From assembly GCF_016342265.1 (NCBI RefSeq), contig NZ_JAEIOS010000011.1, positions 124,001 to 188,000 of the forward strand: DNA of 64,000 nt, written 5' to 3'. Below are positions 1-8,110 of the stretch, piece after piece. Within the stretch, counting starts at the first letter, position 1, and each line of letters opens with the position of its first letter. The stretch comes from Corynebacterium meridianum. Its GTDB lineage: Bacteria; Actinomycetota; Actinomycetes; Mycobacteriales; Mycobacteriaceae. Below the pieces are notes generated by a model. It made no database searches, was not told where the DNA came from, and was given only the letters and a program-made list of their open reading frames with translations. A program made the position numbers and the translations under genes.

Positions 1-874
1 CCCTGGCGTCGATGCCGGTAGCGCCGAGCGCTTCGGCGGTGCGTTCGAGGACGTTCTGCAGGATGGGCCCGGCTGCGCCGGTGACCGCGCCGGAACCGAC
101 CTCCTCGTAGTCGAACGCCGCCAGGACGAGGATGTCCCGCTGTCCGTCGGCCCCGCCGTTACGCACGGCCGTCGCCAGTGCCGCGGTCGCGGGCCAGACG
201 CTGGAGAGGTTGTCCAGACGCGGGGCGGCCAGGAGATCCCGGTCGGTGCCGAAGAACTCCGGGGCCTGGGTGTCGCAGGTGATCAGATCGTGGGCGATGA
301 TCTCCCCGTCGATTGCCGCCAGGCGGGCGACGGTCTCGAGCACGGTTTCCCGGGGGTCACCGGTGCCGAGGACCGGATAGAGGTGGCGCTGCGGGTCGTA
401 CTCGAAACCCTTGTTCACCTTCGGGTCGAGATGGATCGCGAGGTTCGGGACGCGGAGCAACGGGCCGGTGTCCACCAGGTGCCGTGTGCCGTCCGCGGTG
501 ATTACCCGTCCGGCGAGCCGGAGTTCGCGGTCGAACAGGCTCGACAGGACCGGGCCGCCGTATACCTCGCAGGCGGCCTGCCGCCAGCCCGCGGTTCCGG
601 CGTCCGGAATCGACTTGAGCTTCAGCCCGGGGGAATCGGTGTGCGCCCCGACGATGCGGAATCCCGAGTCGGGACACGCGTCCTCGGGTACGTACCAGGC
701 AATGACGGCACCGGCCCGGACCATCACATGGCCACCCGGGGTGGCGTCCCAGGGCTCCACCTCATCCTGTACGGCGAACCCGGCGTCGAGAAGCTCCCGG
801 CGGACCTGATCCGCCGCGTGGTACGAGCTCGGGGATGAGTGGATGAAGTCACTGACGCTGATCATGTACTCCAT
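1..874 (-). CDS. pepC: M18 family aminopeptidase, 3' end outside window
   Basis: Zinc-dependent M18 (aspartyl/PepC-type) aminopeptidase that removes N-terminal residues from peptides in the cytoplasm. About 291 residues are visible and the C-terminus runs off the left edge. Family motifs seen are HTDSPGLKLK (first zinc His), PNLAIHLD, APRLDNL and FDYEEVGS (the usual form is FDHEEVGS). The start is uncertain: ATG at 874 or an in-frame ATG at 865. Either gives a normal short lead before the SPSSYHA motif. The gene begins only 7 nt after the stop of the DUF255 gene, so the two are probably co-transcribed. Family assignment is firm; substrate preference is not known from sequence. Confidence 0.9.
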   Translation of the reverse strand, partial: MEYMISVSDFIHSSPSSYHAADQVRRELLDAGFAVQDEVEPWDATPGGHVMVRAGAVIAWYVPEDACPDSGFRIVGAHTDSPGLKLKSIPDAGTAGWRQAACEVYGGPVLSSLFDRELRLAGRVITADGTRHLVDTGPLLRVPNLAIHLDPKVNKGFEYDPQRHLYPVLGTGDPRETVLETVARLAAIDGEIIAHDLITCDTQAPEFFGTDRDLLAAPRLDNLSSVWPATAALATAVRNGGADGQRDILVLAAFDYEEVGSGAVTGAAGPILQNVLERTAEALGATGIDAR

Positions 875-881
875 CCAACCA

Positions 882-2876
882 TCACAGGGGAACGACCCGG
901 CCACAGGCCCCGTCGCGGCAGATCTGCACGGCGGGACCGTCACCGGGCTCCGGGCCGTCGGGGTGAATGCCGGCGGTACCGGCGCCGAGCACCAGAGCCG
1001 CCGAATCGAGTTGCGCCCGTAGTCGTCGGAGCGCCTCCGGTGTCGGCTGGATTACCACCGCCCGGGTGGGACCCGCGGCCGCGATCTCGGCGAGGCAGAG
1101 CCAGCCACCCGCCTGCAGGGGATGTGCGCCGGCCACCTCCCCGTGGACCGCGAGGATCCTCCGGGCATGGTCCGTCCACCGGTCGGCGGTGTCGGTGTCC
1201 CCGGTGGTCCCGACGACCGCTGCCCCGGTGAAGAAGGCCTCGCCGGCCACCGCGACACCGGCCGGGACCGCCGTGTCGAAGGGATCGCGGGCCCGGAGCC
1301 CGAGGACCGGTATCGCCACCCCGCTGTCGAAGTAGGTTCCGGGATTCTCCGGGTCGGTGTGCCGGTCCTCGATCTGTCCCAGCGCATCCCGGAGGATGCG
1401 GAGGCAGTCCGTCGTGGTCTCCGTGTCCCCGGTCCGGGACGCCGCTGCTGCGGCGCGTGCTGCGGCGACGGCGAGCCACGCCAGGTCTGCGAGGGAGGCG
1501 TGGCTACCGTTCCGGAAACGCAGGAGAACACCGTCGGGTGCCCGGTGCAGGCGGTCGACAGCACGGAGTGCGGCCGCGGCCGTGGCGCGCAGGGCGGCAT
1601 CATTCGACCCCGGCAGGAGGTCGGCTGTCTCAGTGAGTGCGGTCACCGCCATTGCGGTCCCGGCGGTGGTCGCGGTCTCGTCCCGCCCGGGTTGCGGGTC
1701 CCGGTCCCGGGCTGCGGCGAGCCGTTTCCGGAGGCGCAGGAACCGGCGCAGGTCATCCGGGTCGCGGGACAGCCTCGGAACGGAACCAGCCGCGGGGGCG
1801 TCGGCGGCGTCAATTCCGAGCACGGAACAGATCCAGTCCACGTCCGCTTCGGCACCCGACCCGAGTGCGGTGGACACCCGCTCCCGCGTGTAGCGGTAGG
1901 TCGCTCCCTCCACCCCGTCGGTGTCGGCGTCCAGGGATGTGGCGAACAGTCCGTCGTCACGACGGAGCCGGGAGCAGAGAAATTGGGCGGTCTGCGTCGC
2001 CGCCCGGGCCGCGAGGGGGTCACCGGTCGCGTGCGCGTGCGCCGACAGGGCGCGCAGGAGCAGCGCATTGTCGTCGAGCATCTTCTCGAAGTGGGGCGTA
2101 CGCCATGCCGCATCGACCGTGTAGCGGGCGAAACCCCCACCGATCTGATCGAAGATCCCACCGCGGACCATGGACTCGACGGTCCTGCCGACGAGGGTGT
2201 GCAGGCCAGCGTCGCCGGTCCGTTCCGCCCGCCTGGTGAGTCCGAGCAGCGTCGCGGAGGGCGGGAACTTCGGGGCACCACCGAATCCGCCGTGCACCGG
2301 GTCCTCGGCGTCCCGGAGTGCGGACGTGACACGTTCGAGCATCTGTTCCCCGGTGGCGACCGGTCGCACCGGCGCGGAGTGCAGCTCCATCATTCCGTGG
2401 ACCTTCTTCCCCATGTCCGCGATCTCCTCACGCCGGTTGTCCCACGTGTCCCGGACCGCACGGATCAGCCTCGGCATCCCGGGGCGCCCCGGCCGATCCT
2501 CCGGGGGTACGTAGGTGTCGGCGTAGAACGGACGCCCCTCGGGATCGGTGAACACGGTCATCGGCCACCCACCGTGACCGGACAACGCGATGGTGGCCTG
2601 CATGTAGAGCGCGTCTATGTCGGGGTGCTGCTCCCGGTCGACCTTCACGCACACCACGTGCTCGTTGAGCAGCGCCGCGATCCCCGGATCGGAGAAGGAC
2701 TCGCGGGCCATCACATGGCACCAGTGGCACGCGGCGTAGCCGATCGACACGAGGACCGGAACATCGCGCCGGGCAGCCTCGGCGAAGGCCCCGGGTCCGA
2801 ACGGCCACCAGTCGACGGGATCGCCGGCGTGCTGGAGAAGATACGTGCTGTCGCTGCCGATGAGTCTGTTGACCAT
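882..2876 (-). CDS. DUF255 thioredoxin-domain protein (YyaL/SPATA20 family)
   Basis: Protein of 664 residues of the widely conserved DUF255 family: an N-terminal thioredoxin-like domain followed by a large (alpha/alpha)6-barrel-like glycosidase-fold domain. The N-terminus ([12 protein letters not shown], then [14 protein letters not shown]) is diagnostic, with the CxxC-type CHWC and the conserved [10 protein letters not shown] loop. The frame is open upstream, but the conserved family start [10 protein letters not shown] places translation at ATG 2876, next to a G-rich GGGGGA. The biochemical role of the family is unsettled (redox or sugar-related). It is transcribed away from the SufC-like gene, so the 233-nt gap 2877-3109 holds both promoters. 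Confidence 0.88.
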   Translation of the reverse strand: MVNRLIGSDSTYLLQHAGDPVDWWPFGPGAFAEAARRDVPVLVSIGYAACHWCHVMARESFSDPGIAALLNEHVVCVKVDREQHPDIDALYMQATIALSGHGGWPMTVFTDPEGRPFYADTYVPPEDRPGRPGMPRLIRAVRDTWDNRREEIADMGKKVHGMMELHSAPVRPVATGEQMLERVTSALRDAEDPVHGGFGGAPKFPPSATLLGLTRRAERTGDAGLHTLVGRTVESMVRGGIFDQIGGGFARYTVDAAWRTPHFEKMLDDNALLLRALSAHAHATGDPLAARAATQTAQFLCSRLRRDDGLFATSLDADTDGVEGATYRYTRERVSTALGSGAEADVDWICSVLGIDAADAPAAGSVPRLSRDPDDLRRFLRLRKRLAAARDRDPQPGRDETATTAGTAMAVTALTETADLLPGSNDAALRATAAAALRAVDRLHRAPDGVLLRFRNGSHASLADLAWLAVAAARAAAAASRTGDTETTTDCLRILRDALGQIEDRHTDPENPGTYFDSGVAIPVLGLRARDPFDTAVPAGVAVAGEAFFTGAAVVGTTGDTDTADRWTDHARRILAVHGEVAGAHPLQAGGWLCLAEIAAAGPTRAVVIQPTPEALRRLRAQLDSAALVLGAGTAGIHPDGPEPGDGPAVQICRDGACGRVVPL

Positions 2877-3109
2877 TCCCCCATTGTGCCCGGTAGACAA
2901 TCCCGCCGCCGCGTTTCGAGTACCCCCGGATCGGGTGTTCAGGGAGGGTCGGGACGCCTGTTTCACCAGTTCAAAGTGTATGACGCAGGTCACCCTTTCC
3001 TTATTCTGAATGGCGTTCACATTTGCCCGTACACTGAAGTTGAAGCACCACCTCCCCGCAGGTTGGAGCCCGCGGGGCGGACCGACCACGTCAGGGAGAA
3101 GGATCGCCA

Positions 3110-3829
3110 ATGGACACCACCACCCCTCTGCTCGCACTCGACGATGTCACCGTCGCCGTCGATGACATAACCGTCTGCCACAACATCACCCTCACCGTGA
3201 ACCACGGCGAGAACCACGTCCTGATCGGAGCGAACGGATCCGGCAAATCCTCCCTCCTCAACGCCGTGATGGGCACCGGACCGTTCCGCGTCACCGGTGG
3301 GCGGATATTCCTCAACGGACGGGACATCACGGAACTCCCGGTCGATGAGCGGGCCCGTGCCGGCCTGGGTCTGGCGGTGCAGCACCCTCCGAAGCTCCAC
3401 GGGATCACGGTGGAGAAACTCGCGCAGGCCATCCGTGCCGGAGACCGCCTCCCCTCGGCGGCCGAGAACCTCGATCTCTCGCAGTTCCTCGACCGGGACG
3501 TGCACTGCGGATTCTCCGGTGGGGAGATGCGCCGCTTCGAGATGCTCAAACTCCACCTCCAACGGCCCGCCATGTGTCTGCTCGATGAGCCGGAGTCGGG
3601 CGTCGATCTCGAACACGTCTCCGTCGTGGGTCGTGCGCTCGCCGATCTGCTTCAGACCCCCTGTGCCGACGGTTCCGCACGGAGCGCACTCGTCGTCACC
3701 CACACCGGGTTCATCCTCGACCACCTCGACTCCCCCATCGCGCACCTGATGAGCGACGGACGCCTGACCGACAGCGGGGACGCCCGCGACATGCTCGCCC
3801 GCGTCCGCACCGACGGCTGGGCCGCCTGA
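3110..3829 (+). CDS. SufC-like ATPase of a minimal SufCB (SMS-type) pair
   Basis: ABC-type ATPase of 239 residues belonging to the SufC family, which powers assembly of Fe-S clusters on SufB-type scaffolds. Seen: Walker A GANGSGKS (40-47), a Q-loop segment VQHPPKLHG (90-98), signature FSGGE (135-139), Walker [10 protein letters not shown] (156-164) and switch His198. The QHPP segment resembles SufC of the archaeal and bacterial minimal systems rather than the canonical SufC at 57677-58432, which has MQYPVE there. It is followed 44 nt later by a SufB-like gene, so the pair is a two-gene unit (C before B) with no desulfurase, SufU or SufD. The function in Fe-S or iron handling is inferred from family and pairing only. 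Confidence 0.85.
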   Translation: MDTTTPLLALDDVTVAVDDITVCHNITLTVNHGENHVLIGANGSGKSSLLNAVMGTGPFRVTGGRIFLNGRDITELPVDERARAGLGLAVQHPPKLHGITVEKLAQAIRAGDRLPSAAENLDLSQFLDRDVHCGFSGGEMRRFEMLKLHLQRPAMCLLDEPESGVDLEHVSVVGRALADLLQTPCADGSARSALVVTHTGFILDHLDSPIAHLMSDGRLTDSGDARDMLARVRTDGWAA

Positions 3830-3873
3830 TCCGTCAACATTCCCACACCGACAACACTGAAGGACTGATCCCG

Positions 3874-5007
3874 ATGACATCCACTGTTCCAGCCGTCACC
3901 CCGGTTCCCGGACTAGGTAGCGGGAGCGTGACCCCGGGGCTCCTCGCGGACCTGGGTTGGCACGACGAGGACTCCTGCGCCGCTACTTCGTTGATGGTCG
4001 ACCACCATTTCGAGCGCATCGTCACCCACGACGGGCAGGTGGAGATCATGCCGCTGTCCGACGCGGTGGTCACCTACCCCTGGGTGCAGCAGCTCATGTT
4101 CTCCCTCGTGGACCCGCTCGACGACGACGTCCTCCGCCGGGCCTTCGAATCGCAGGACAGGCCGCTGGGCACGTTCATGTGGGTCCACGACGGCGCGGTC
4201 CTCGACGGGCCCCTGCAGAGCTTCTCGTTCATGACCGTCCCCCAGGAACGTCAGTTCGTCCATGACCTGACCGTCATCGGAGCCGGTGCCCGGGTCGATC
4301 ACGTCAGCGGCTCCGGTGTAACACCGAAGATGACCCACGGGCGCCACGTGTCCGTCTCGGAGACCTTCATCGGGGAAGGTGCCAGGCTGCGCTCTCTCGA
4401 TGTCGAACGCTGGGGACCCCAGATGGACGTCCACTCCTGGTCCGGGACGCGGATCGCCCGCGACGCGGTGAACAGTTCCGTGTCGGTGGCGGTCTCCGGA
4501 CTGCGTAACCATGTTTCCCACTCCGTCGTCGAACTCGACGACGGGGCCACCGACACGAGCCACTCGGTCGTGTTCGCGCCGGCCGGCACCCACCGCGAGA
4601 TGGACACCGAGATCCGGTTGCAGGGCGCGGGTTCGCGGGCCGAGCAGGTCTCCCGGATGGTGTCCGACGGGGGCGAGGTCTCCAACGACACAACTCTCGT
4701 CGGAATCGGACGGGGGTGCTCCGGGTTCCTCGAGTGCGACGGACTGATGCTCCGGGACACCGGCTACATCGATTCCGTCCCGGCGTTGAAGGCGCGGGTC
4801 GATGAAGCCCAGCTGAGTCACGAGGCGTCCGTCGGCATGATCGACGGAGACCGGCTCGACTATCTCATGGCGCTCGGCCTCGACGAGGACATCGCGCGGG
4901 ACCTCATCGTCCGTGGCTTCCTCGATCTCACCGAGCAGTCCGTACCTGATTCCCTCCGTGCCACCGTCGAGGGGCTGATCACCGCTGCGCGGGAGGCCGA
5001 ACTGTAG
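3874..5007 (+). CDS. SufB/SufD-like scaffold of the minimal SufCB pair
   Basis: SufBD-fold protein of 377 residues, shorter than canonical SufB (481 here) because it lacks most of the N-terminal part. It keeps the beta-helix region and the C-terminal SufC-binding segment (LGLDEDIARDLIVRGFLDL). Residues matching SufB functional positions are present: Cys288 in ECDGLML and His316-Glu317 in LSHEASVG, equivalent to the SufB cysteine and HE motif needed for cluster assembly. SufD normally lacks the Cys, so this is a SufB-type scaffold. It ends before a strong hairpin at 5061-5096. Whether it builds clusters or serves another SufC-driven process is open. Confidence 0.84.
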   Translation: MTSTVPAVTPVPGLGSGSVTPGLLADLGWHDEDSCAATSLMVDHHFERIVTHDGQVEIMPLSDAVVTYPWVQQLMFSLVDPLDDDVLRRAFESQDRPLGTFMWVHDGAVLDGPLQSFSFMTVPQERQFVHDLTVIGAGARVDHVSGSGVTPKMTHGRHVSVSETFIGEGARLRSLDVERWGPQMDVHSWSGTRIARDAVNSSVSVAVSGLRNHVSHSVVELDDGATDTSHSVVFAPAGTHREMDTEIRLQGAGSRAEQVSRMVSDGGEVSNDTTLVGIGRGCSGFLECDGLMLRDTGYIDSVPALKARVDEAQLSHEASVGMIDGDRLDYLMALGLDEDIARDLIVRGFLDLTEQSVPDSLRATVEGLITAAREAEL

Positions 5008-5060
5008 CGGTGGCGACGCTGTGGGGTGACTGCGCCGGTGTGCCGACGGTGCACAACACG

Positions 5061-5096
5061 CCGTCCACCCGGAAAGGTCGTGGTCCGGGTGGACGG
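5061..5096 (+). terminator. Hairpin after the SufCB pair
   Basis: A perfect 12-bp inverted repeat (CCGTCCACCCGG / CCGGGTGGACGG) with a 12-nt loop starts 53 nt after the SufB-like stop. No T tract follows. It ends directly at a TAACGT -10-like box serving the next gene. Confidence 0.6.
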
Positions 5097-5102
5097 TAAC
5101 GT
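5097..5102 (+). promoter_or_regulatory. -10 box of a leaderless recB-like transcript
   Basis: TAACGT ends 8 nt before the ATG at 5111, the spacing expected of a leaderless actinobacterial mRNA. No ribosome binding site precedes the ATG. It follows the terminator, so the nuclease gene is likely transcribed independently of the SufCB pair. Confidence 0.5.
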
Positions 5103-5110
5103 GGTGTTCC

Positions 5111-5971
5111 ATGACCTCACCGGCAACGACCAGCCCGTCCACCCGGCCCCGCCCACTCGCGCTGTCCCCCTCCCGCGCGAACGACTACCAGCAGTGTCCG
5201 CTGCTCTACCGGCTGCGCGCCATCGACCGCATCCCCGAGCCGAAGACGGTCGCGCAGGTCAAGGGGACGCTCGTCCACGATGTCCTCGAACAGATGCACA
5301 AATGGGAACCGGAGCAGCGCACCTACCCGGCGGCCGTCAAACGCCTCAAACCCACCTGGGCGGCGATGTGCGCGGCGGACGACGAGCTCGACGAACTCGT
5401 CTCCGAAGCGGCCCGCTACGACTTCCTCGTCGAGTGCCGTTCCCTCCTGCGCGGGTACTTCGAGATGGAGAATCCCCGGGGTTTCACCGCGAAGGCGTGC
5501 GAGATGTACGTGGAGTCCGTTCTCCCGAACGGGGTACCGGTCCGCGGTTTCATCGACCGCGTCGACGAGGCCCCCGACGGACGCATCAGGGTCGTCGACT
5601 ACAAGACCGGCAAGAAACCGATACCGCGGTTCAGTCAGCAGGCCAAGTTTCAGATGCGGTTCTACGCCCTGGTCTACTGGCGGCTGCACCGGGTGCTTCC
5701 GGCACAGTTGCGGCTCATGTACCTCAAGGTCACCGACTCGATGTTCCTCACGCCCTCCGTAGAGGAACTGGAGTATTTCGAACGTGACCTCGGAGAGCTG
5801 TGGGCGAAGATCGAGGCGGACGGGCGCAGCGGTAACTTCCGCCCGAAGACCTCCAAACTCTGCGGCTGGTGTTCCCACCAGGAACTGTGCCCCGCCTTCG
5901 GCGGCACCCCTCCCGAATACCCGGGCTGGCCCGGCAGCACCGCCGACGGCGCGGACGTCGGCGACTCCTGA
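5111..5971 (+). CDS. RecB-family PD-(D/E)XK nuclease with 4-Cys Fe-S motif
   Basis: Protein of 286 residues of the RecB-like exonuclease family (Cas4/AddB-type nuclease domain), acting on DNA ends in repair. The nuclease core shows GFIDRVD and VVDYKTGKK, supplying the acidic and Lys residues of the PD-(D/E)XK site. Four cysteines, Cys29 (DYQQCP) and Cys251, Cys254 and Cys260 (KLCGWCSHQELCP), form the C-xn-CxxCx5C pattern that holds a [4Fe-4S] cluster in AddB and Cas4 relatives. An Fe-S enzyme directly after an Fe-S assembly pair is suggestive but not proof of a link. Stand-alone RecB-like proteins of this size are common in actinobacteria. Confidence 0.85.
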   Translation: MTSPATTSPSTRPRPLALSPSRANDYQQCPLLYRLRAIDRIPEPKTVAQVKGTLVHDVLEQMHKWEPEQRTYPAAVKRLKPTWAAMCAADDELDELVSEAARYDFLVECRSLLRGYFEMENPRGFTAKACEMYVESVLPNGVPVRGFIDRVDEAPDGRIRVVDYKTGKKPIPRFSQQAKFQMRFYALVYWRLHRVLPAQLRLMYLKVTDSMFLTPSVEELEYFERDLGELWAKIEADGRSGNFRPKTSKLCGWCSHQELCPAFGGTPPEYPGWPGSTADGADVGDS

Positions 5972-6185
5972 TCAGCTGTCGACCAGTCCCGACCGGAACG
6001 CCCAGATCACAAGTTGGACCCGCCCCCGTGCCCCGGTCTTGGACATGGCGTTGGACAGGTGCGTCTTCACCATCGACGGCTCGAGAAACAGTGTGGCGGC
6101 AATGTCGTTGTTGCTCTGTCCCCGGCACAGTTCACGCACGCAGTCGATCTCCCGCGGGGTCAGCGGGACCGTGGGAGGTCCAGGG
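5972..6185 (-). pseudogene. LuxR-type response regulator C-terminal fragment
   Basis: About 70 codons encode a NarL/LuxR helix-turn-helix (LTPREIDCVRELCRG, then NNDIAATLF, SMVKTHLSN) ending at TGA 5972-5974. There is no receiver domain and no start in frame. The upstream sequence is instead the truncated ABC ATPase, in another frame. It is therefore the 3' stump of a two-component regulator gene left by a deletion. It abuts the stop of the nuclease gene, tail to tail. Confidence 0.75.
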
Positions 6186-6516
6186 TCTCGATGAGGTCAT
6201 CCACGCATCCGGTGGAGACGCCGGCGGACAGGGCGCGGGAGGTGATGTGCTGACGGACTGTGAGGCCTGGAACGAGTCCGCCGTCATCGAGCAGGATGTT
6301 CGTGTGCTCCGGCCGGTGGCACTCGCCCGCGGACCGGCGGACGAGTGCGAGACCGGCGCGCAACGTCGTGGTCTTGCCTGCACCATTCGGGCCGAGTACA
6401 CAGGTGACACGACCCGGCGTGGCGCTCAGGTTCATGTCCCGGACGACCCGGTCTGTGCCGTAGCGCACCTCAAGGCCCTGTATCCGGAATTCGTTTTCTG
6501 TCGATGTCGTGGTCAT
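6160..6516 (-). pseudogene. Truncated ABC transporter ATPase, N-terminal fragment
   Basis: The first ~115 codons of an ABC exporter-type ATPase (start MTTTSTENEF at ATG 6516). They keep Walker A (GPNGAGKTTT) and the start of the helical region (LVPGLTVRQHI) but stop at TGA 6160-6162 before the signature, Walker B and switch His. The last residues PRSR are read through the deletion junction into the LuxR fragment. An ABC ATPase lacking these parts cannot hydrolyse ATP, so it is scored as a remnant. The original locus probably held a regulator and a transporter; the deletion removed the region between. Confidence 0.72.
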
Positions 6517-6628
6517 ACCCTGACGGTAGGGAACCCCGACCGGCCACCACCTCCACCGCACAGGGGAAATCCGGATCTCCCCCAAACGGCGGAACCGGTT
6601 GTTCCGTTGTCCGGAGTTGGTCCAGGGG

Positions 6629-7939
6629 TCAGAGAATGACTGAACCGAAGAGGAATCCGAGCGCCACCGACAACGCGATGCAGAGGGTCCCCGGGATCAG
6701 GAACGGGTGGTTGAATACATACTTTCCGATCCTGGTCGAGCCGGTGTCGTCCATCTCCACGGCGGCGAGCAGCGTCGGGTAGGTCGGCAGGACGAACAGC
6801 GCACTGACGGCTGCGAAGGACGCGACCGCGGTGAGCGGGGGAACGCCGATGGCGAGTGCCGCGGGCATGAGCGCCTTGGTCGTCGCGGCCTGGGAATAGA
6901 GCAGTGCGGCGGCGAAGAAGAGGACAACGGCGAGCAACCAGGGGGTGCGGGACAGAATGTCCCCTGACGCCTGCTGGATGCTGTCGAGATGGGCGTTGAT
7001 CAGGGTCGTGCCCAGCCAGGCGACTCCCATGACGCACACGCAGGCCGACATACCCGCCCGGAACACCTGCGTGCCGGGTATCTCGTCGGCGGGGACGTGG
7101 CAGAAGACCACGATCGCCGTTGCACAGGCGAGCATGAGGGACATGATCGTCTCATTTCGCGGCAGAGTGGGTTCGGCGATGAGCCCGACCTGGTCGGATA
7201 TCGCGGTCGCGTAGGTGACGACGAGGATGATCGCCGTGAGAAAGAGCCACACCGAGCGTTTTGCCGCTGCCGGTGCCTTCTTCTCCGTACGTTCCTTCGG
7301 GGGGCTGATGAGGCCTTTCTCGAGGCGGTCACGGTAGATGGGATCCTTCTCCAGATCGACGCCGAGACGGTTCGCGATGAACGCGGTCGGGAATACCGCG
7401 AGGAAGGTCGAGGGAATCACCACCGCGAGCAACTGGAGGTAGCCGACTCCGTGGGGTTCCAGGATCGAGGCGAAGAACACCACCGCCGCGGAGATCGGTG
7501 ACGCGGTGATCGCCATCTGGGAGGCCACGACGGCGACCGACAGAGGGCGCGAGGGACGGACCTTGCCCTCTTTCGCGACCTCCGCTATGACGGGCAGCGT
7601 GGAGAACGCGGTGTGCCCGGTGCCCGCCAGTAGCGTCATGGTGTAGGTGACGACGGGCGCGAGATAGGTGACGTACCTCGGGTTCTTCCGCAGCAGCTTC
7701 TCCGCCAGGTCGACCAACCAGTCCATTCCCCCGGCACGTTGCATGGCGGCGATGGCGGCGATGACCGACATGATTACGCCGATGACGTCGAACGGGATGT
7801 CGGCGAAGGCGACCTCGGTACCGGTGAGTCCGAGCAGCAGCACGCCGAGCCCACCGGCGAGACCGATGCCTATTGAGCCGAGTCGTGCCCCCAGCACGAT
7901 GGCGGCTGTGACGATGATGATCTGCAGTGCGAGAATCAC
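6629..7939 (-). CDS. dcuA: Anaerobic C4-dicarboxylate transporter, DcuA/DcuB family
   Basis: Integral membrane antiporter of about 436 residues, with roughly 10-12 hydrophobic segments, exchanging fumarate, malate or aspartate for succinate. Conserved Dcu segments include GGLGVLLLGLTG, LLAGTGHTAFSTLPVIAEVA, RPLSVAVVASQMAITASP and LPTYPTLLAAVEMD. A GTG at 7939 is chosen as start: it has AGGAG 8 nt upstream and gives the family N-terminus VILALQIIIV, whereas an upstream ATG at 7987 adds 16 atypical residues. It lies just downstream of aspA, beyond a terminator. Together they form an aspartate-to-fumarate-to-succinate module for fumarate respiration or anaerobic redox balance (inferred). Confidence 0.88.
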   Translation of the reverse strand: MILALQIIIVTAAIVLGARLGSIGIGLAGGLGVLLLGLTGTEVAFADIPFDVIGVIMSVIAAIAAMQRAGGMDWLVDLAEKLLRKNPRYVTYLAPVVTYTMTLLAGTGHTAFSTLPVIAEVAKEGKVRPSRPLSVAVVASQMAITASPISAAVVFFASILEPHGVGYLQLLAVVIPSTFLAVFPTAFIANRLGVDLEKDPIYRDRLEKGLISPPKERTEKKAPAAAKRSVWLFLTAIILVVTYATAISDQVGLIAEPTLPRNETIMSLMLACATAIVVFCHVPADEIPGTQVFRAGMSACVCVMGVAWLGTTLINAHLDSIQQASGDILSRTPWLLAVVLFFAAALLYSQAATTKALMPAALAIGVPPLTAVASFAAVSALFVLPTYPTLLAAVEMDDTGSTRIGKYVFNHPFLIPGTLCIALSVALGFLFGSVIL

Positions 7940-8056
7940 GGCCTTCGCTCCTGGTGGATTGTCGCGGATCGTCCCTATCGGACGCATTACAACTCAATTA
8001 AACATACCTTTTCAGAGGGCGACAAGCGGGGCGCAACTGACCTGCGTCGAGACATG

Positions 8057-8089
8057 CGACCGCCCCCGCCGGTGGGGCGGGGGCGGTCG
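8057..8089 (-). terminator. Strong hairpin downstream of aspA
   Basis: A perfect 14-bp GC-only stem (CGACCGCCCCCGCC with its complement) and a 5-nt loop lie 21 nt past the aspA stop. There is no T tract on either strand. It separates aspA from dcuA transcription. Confidence 0.75.
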
Positions 8090-8110
8090 TCTATCTACGC
8101 GTCTCAAGGG

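Noticed and set aside
5972..6516. A small novel gene made of ABC ATPase and HTH parts
   Set aside because: The two parts are in different frames and each lacks essential motifs; a deletion scar explains it better.
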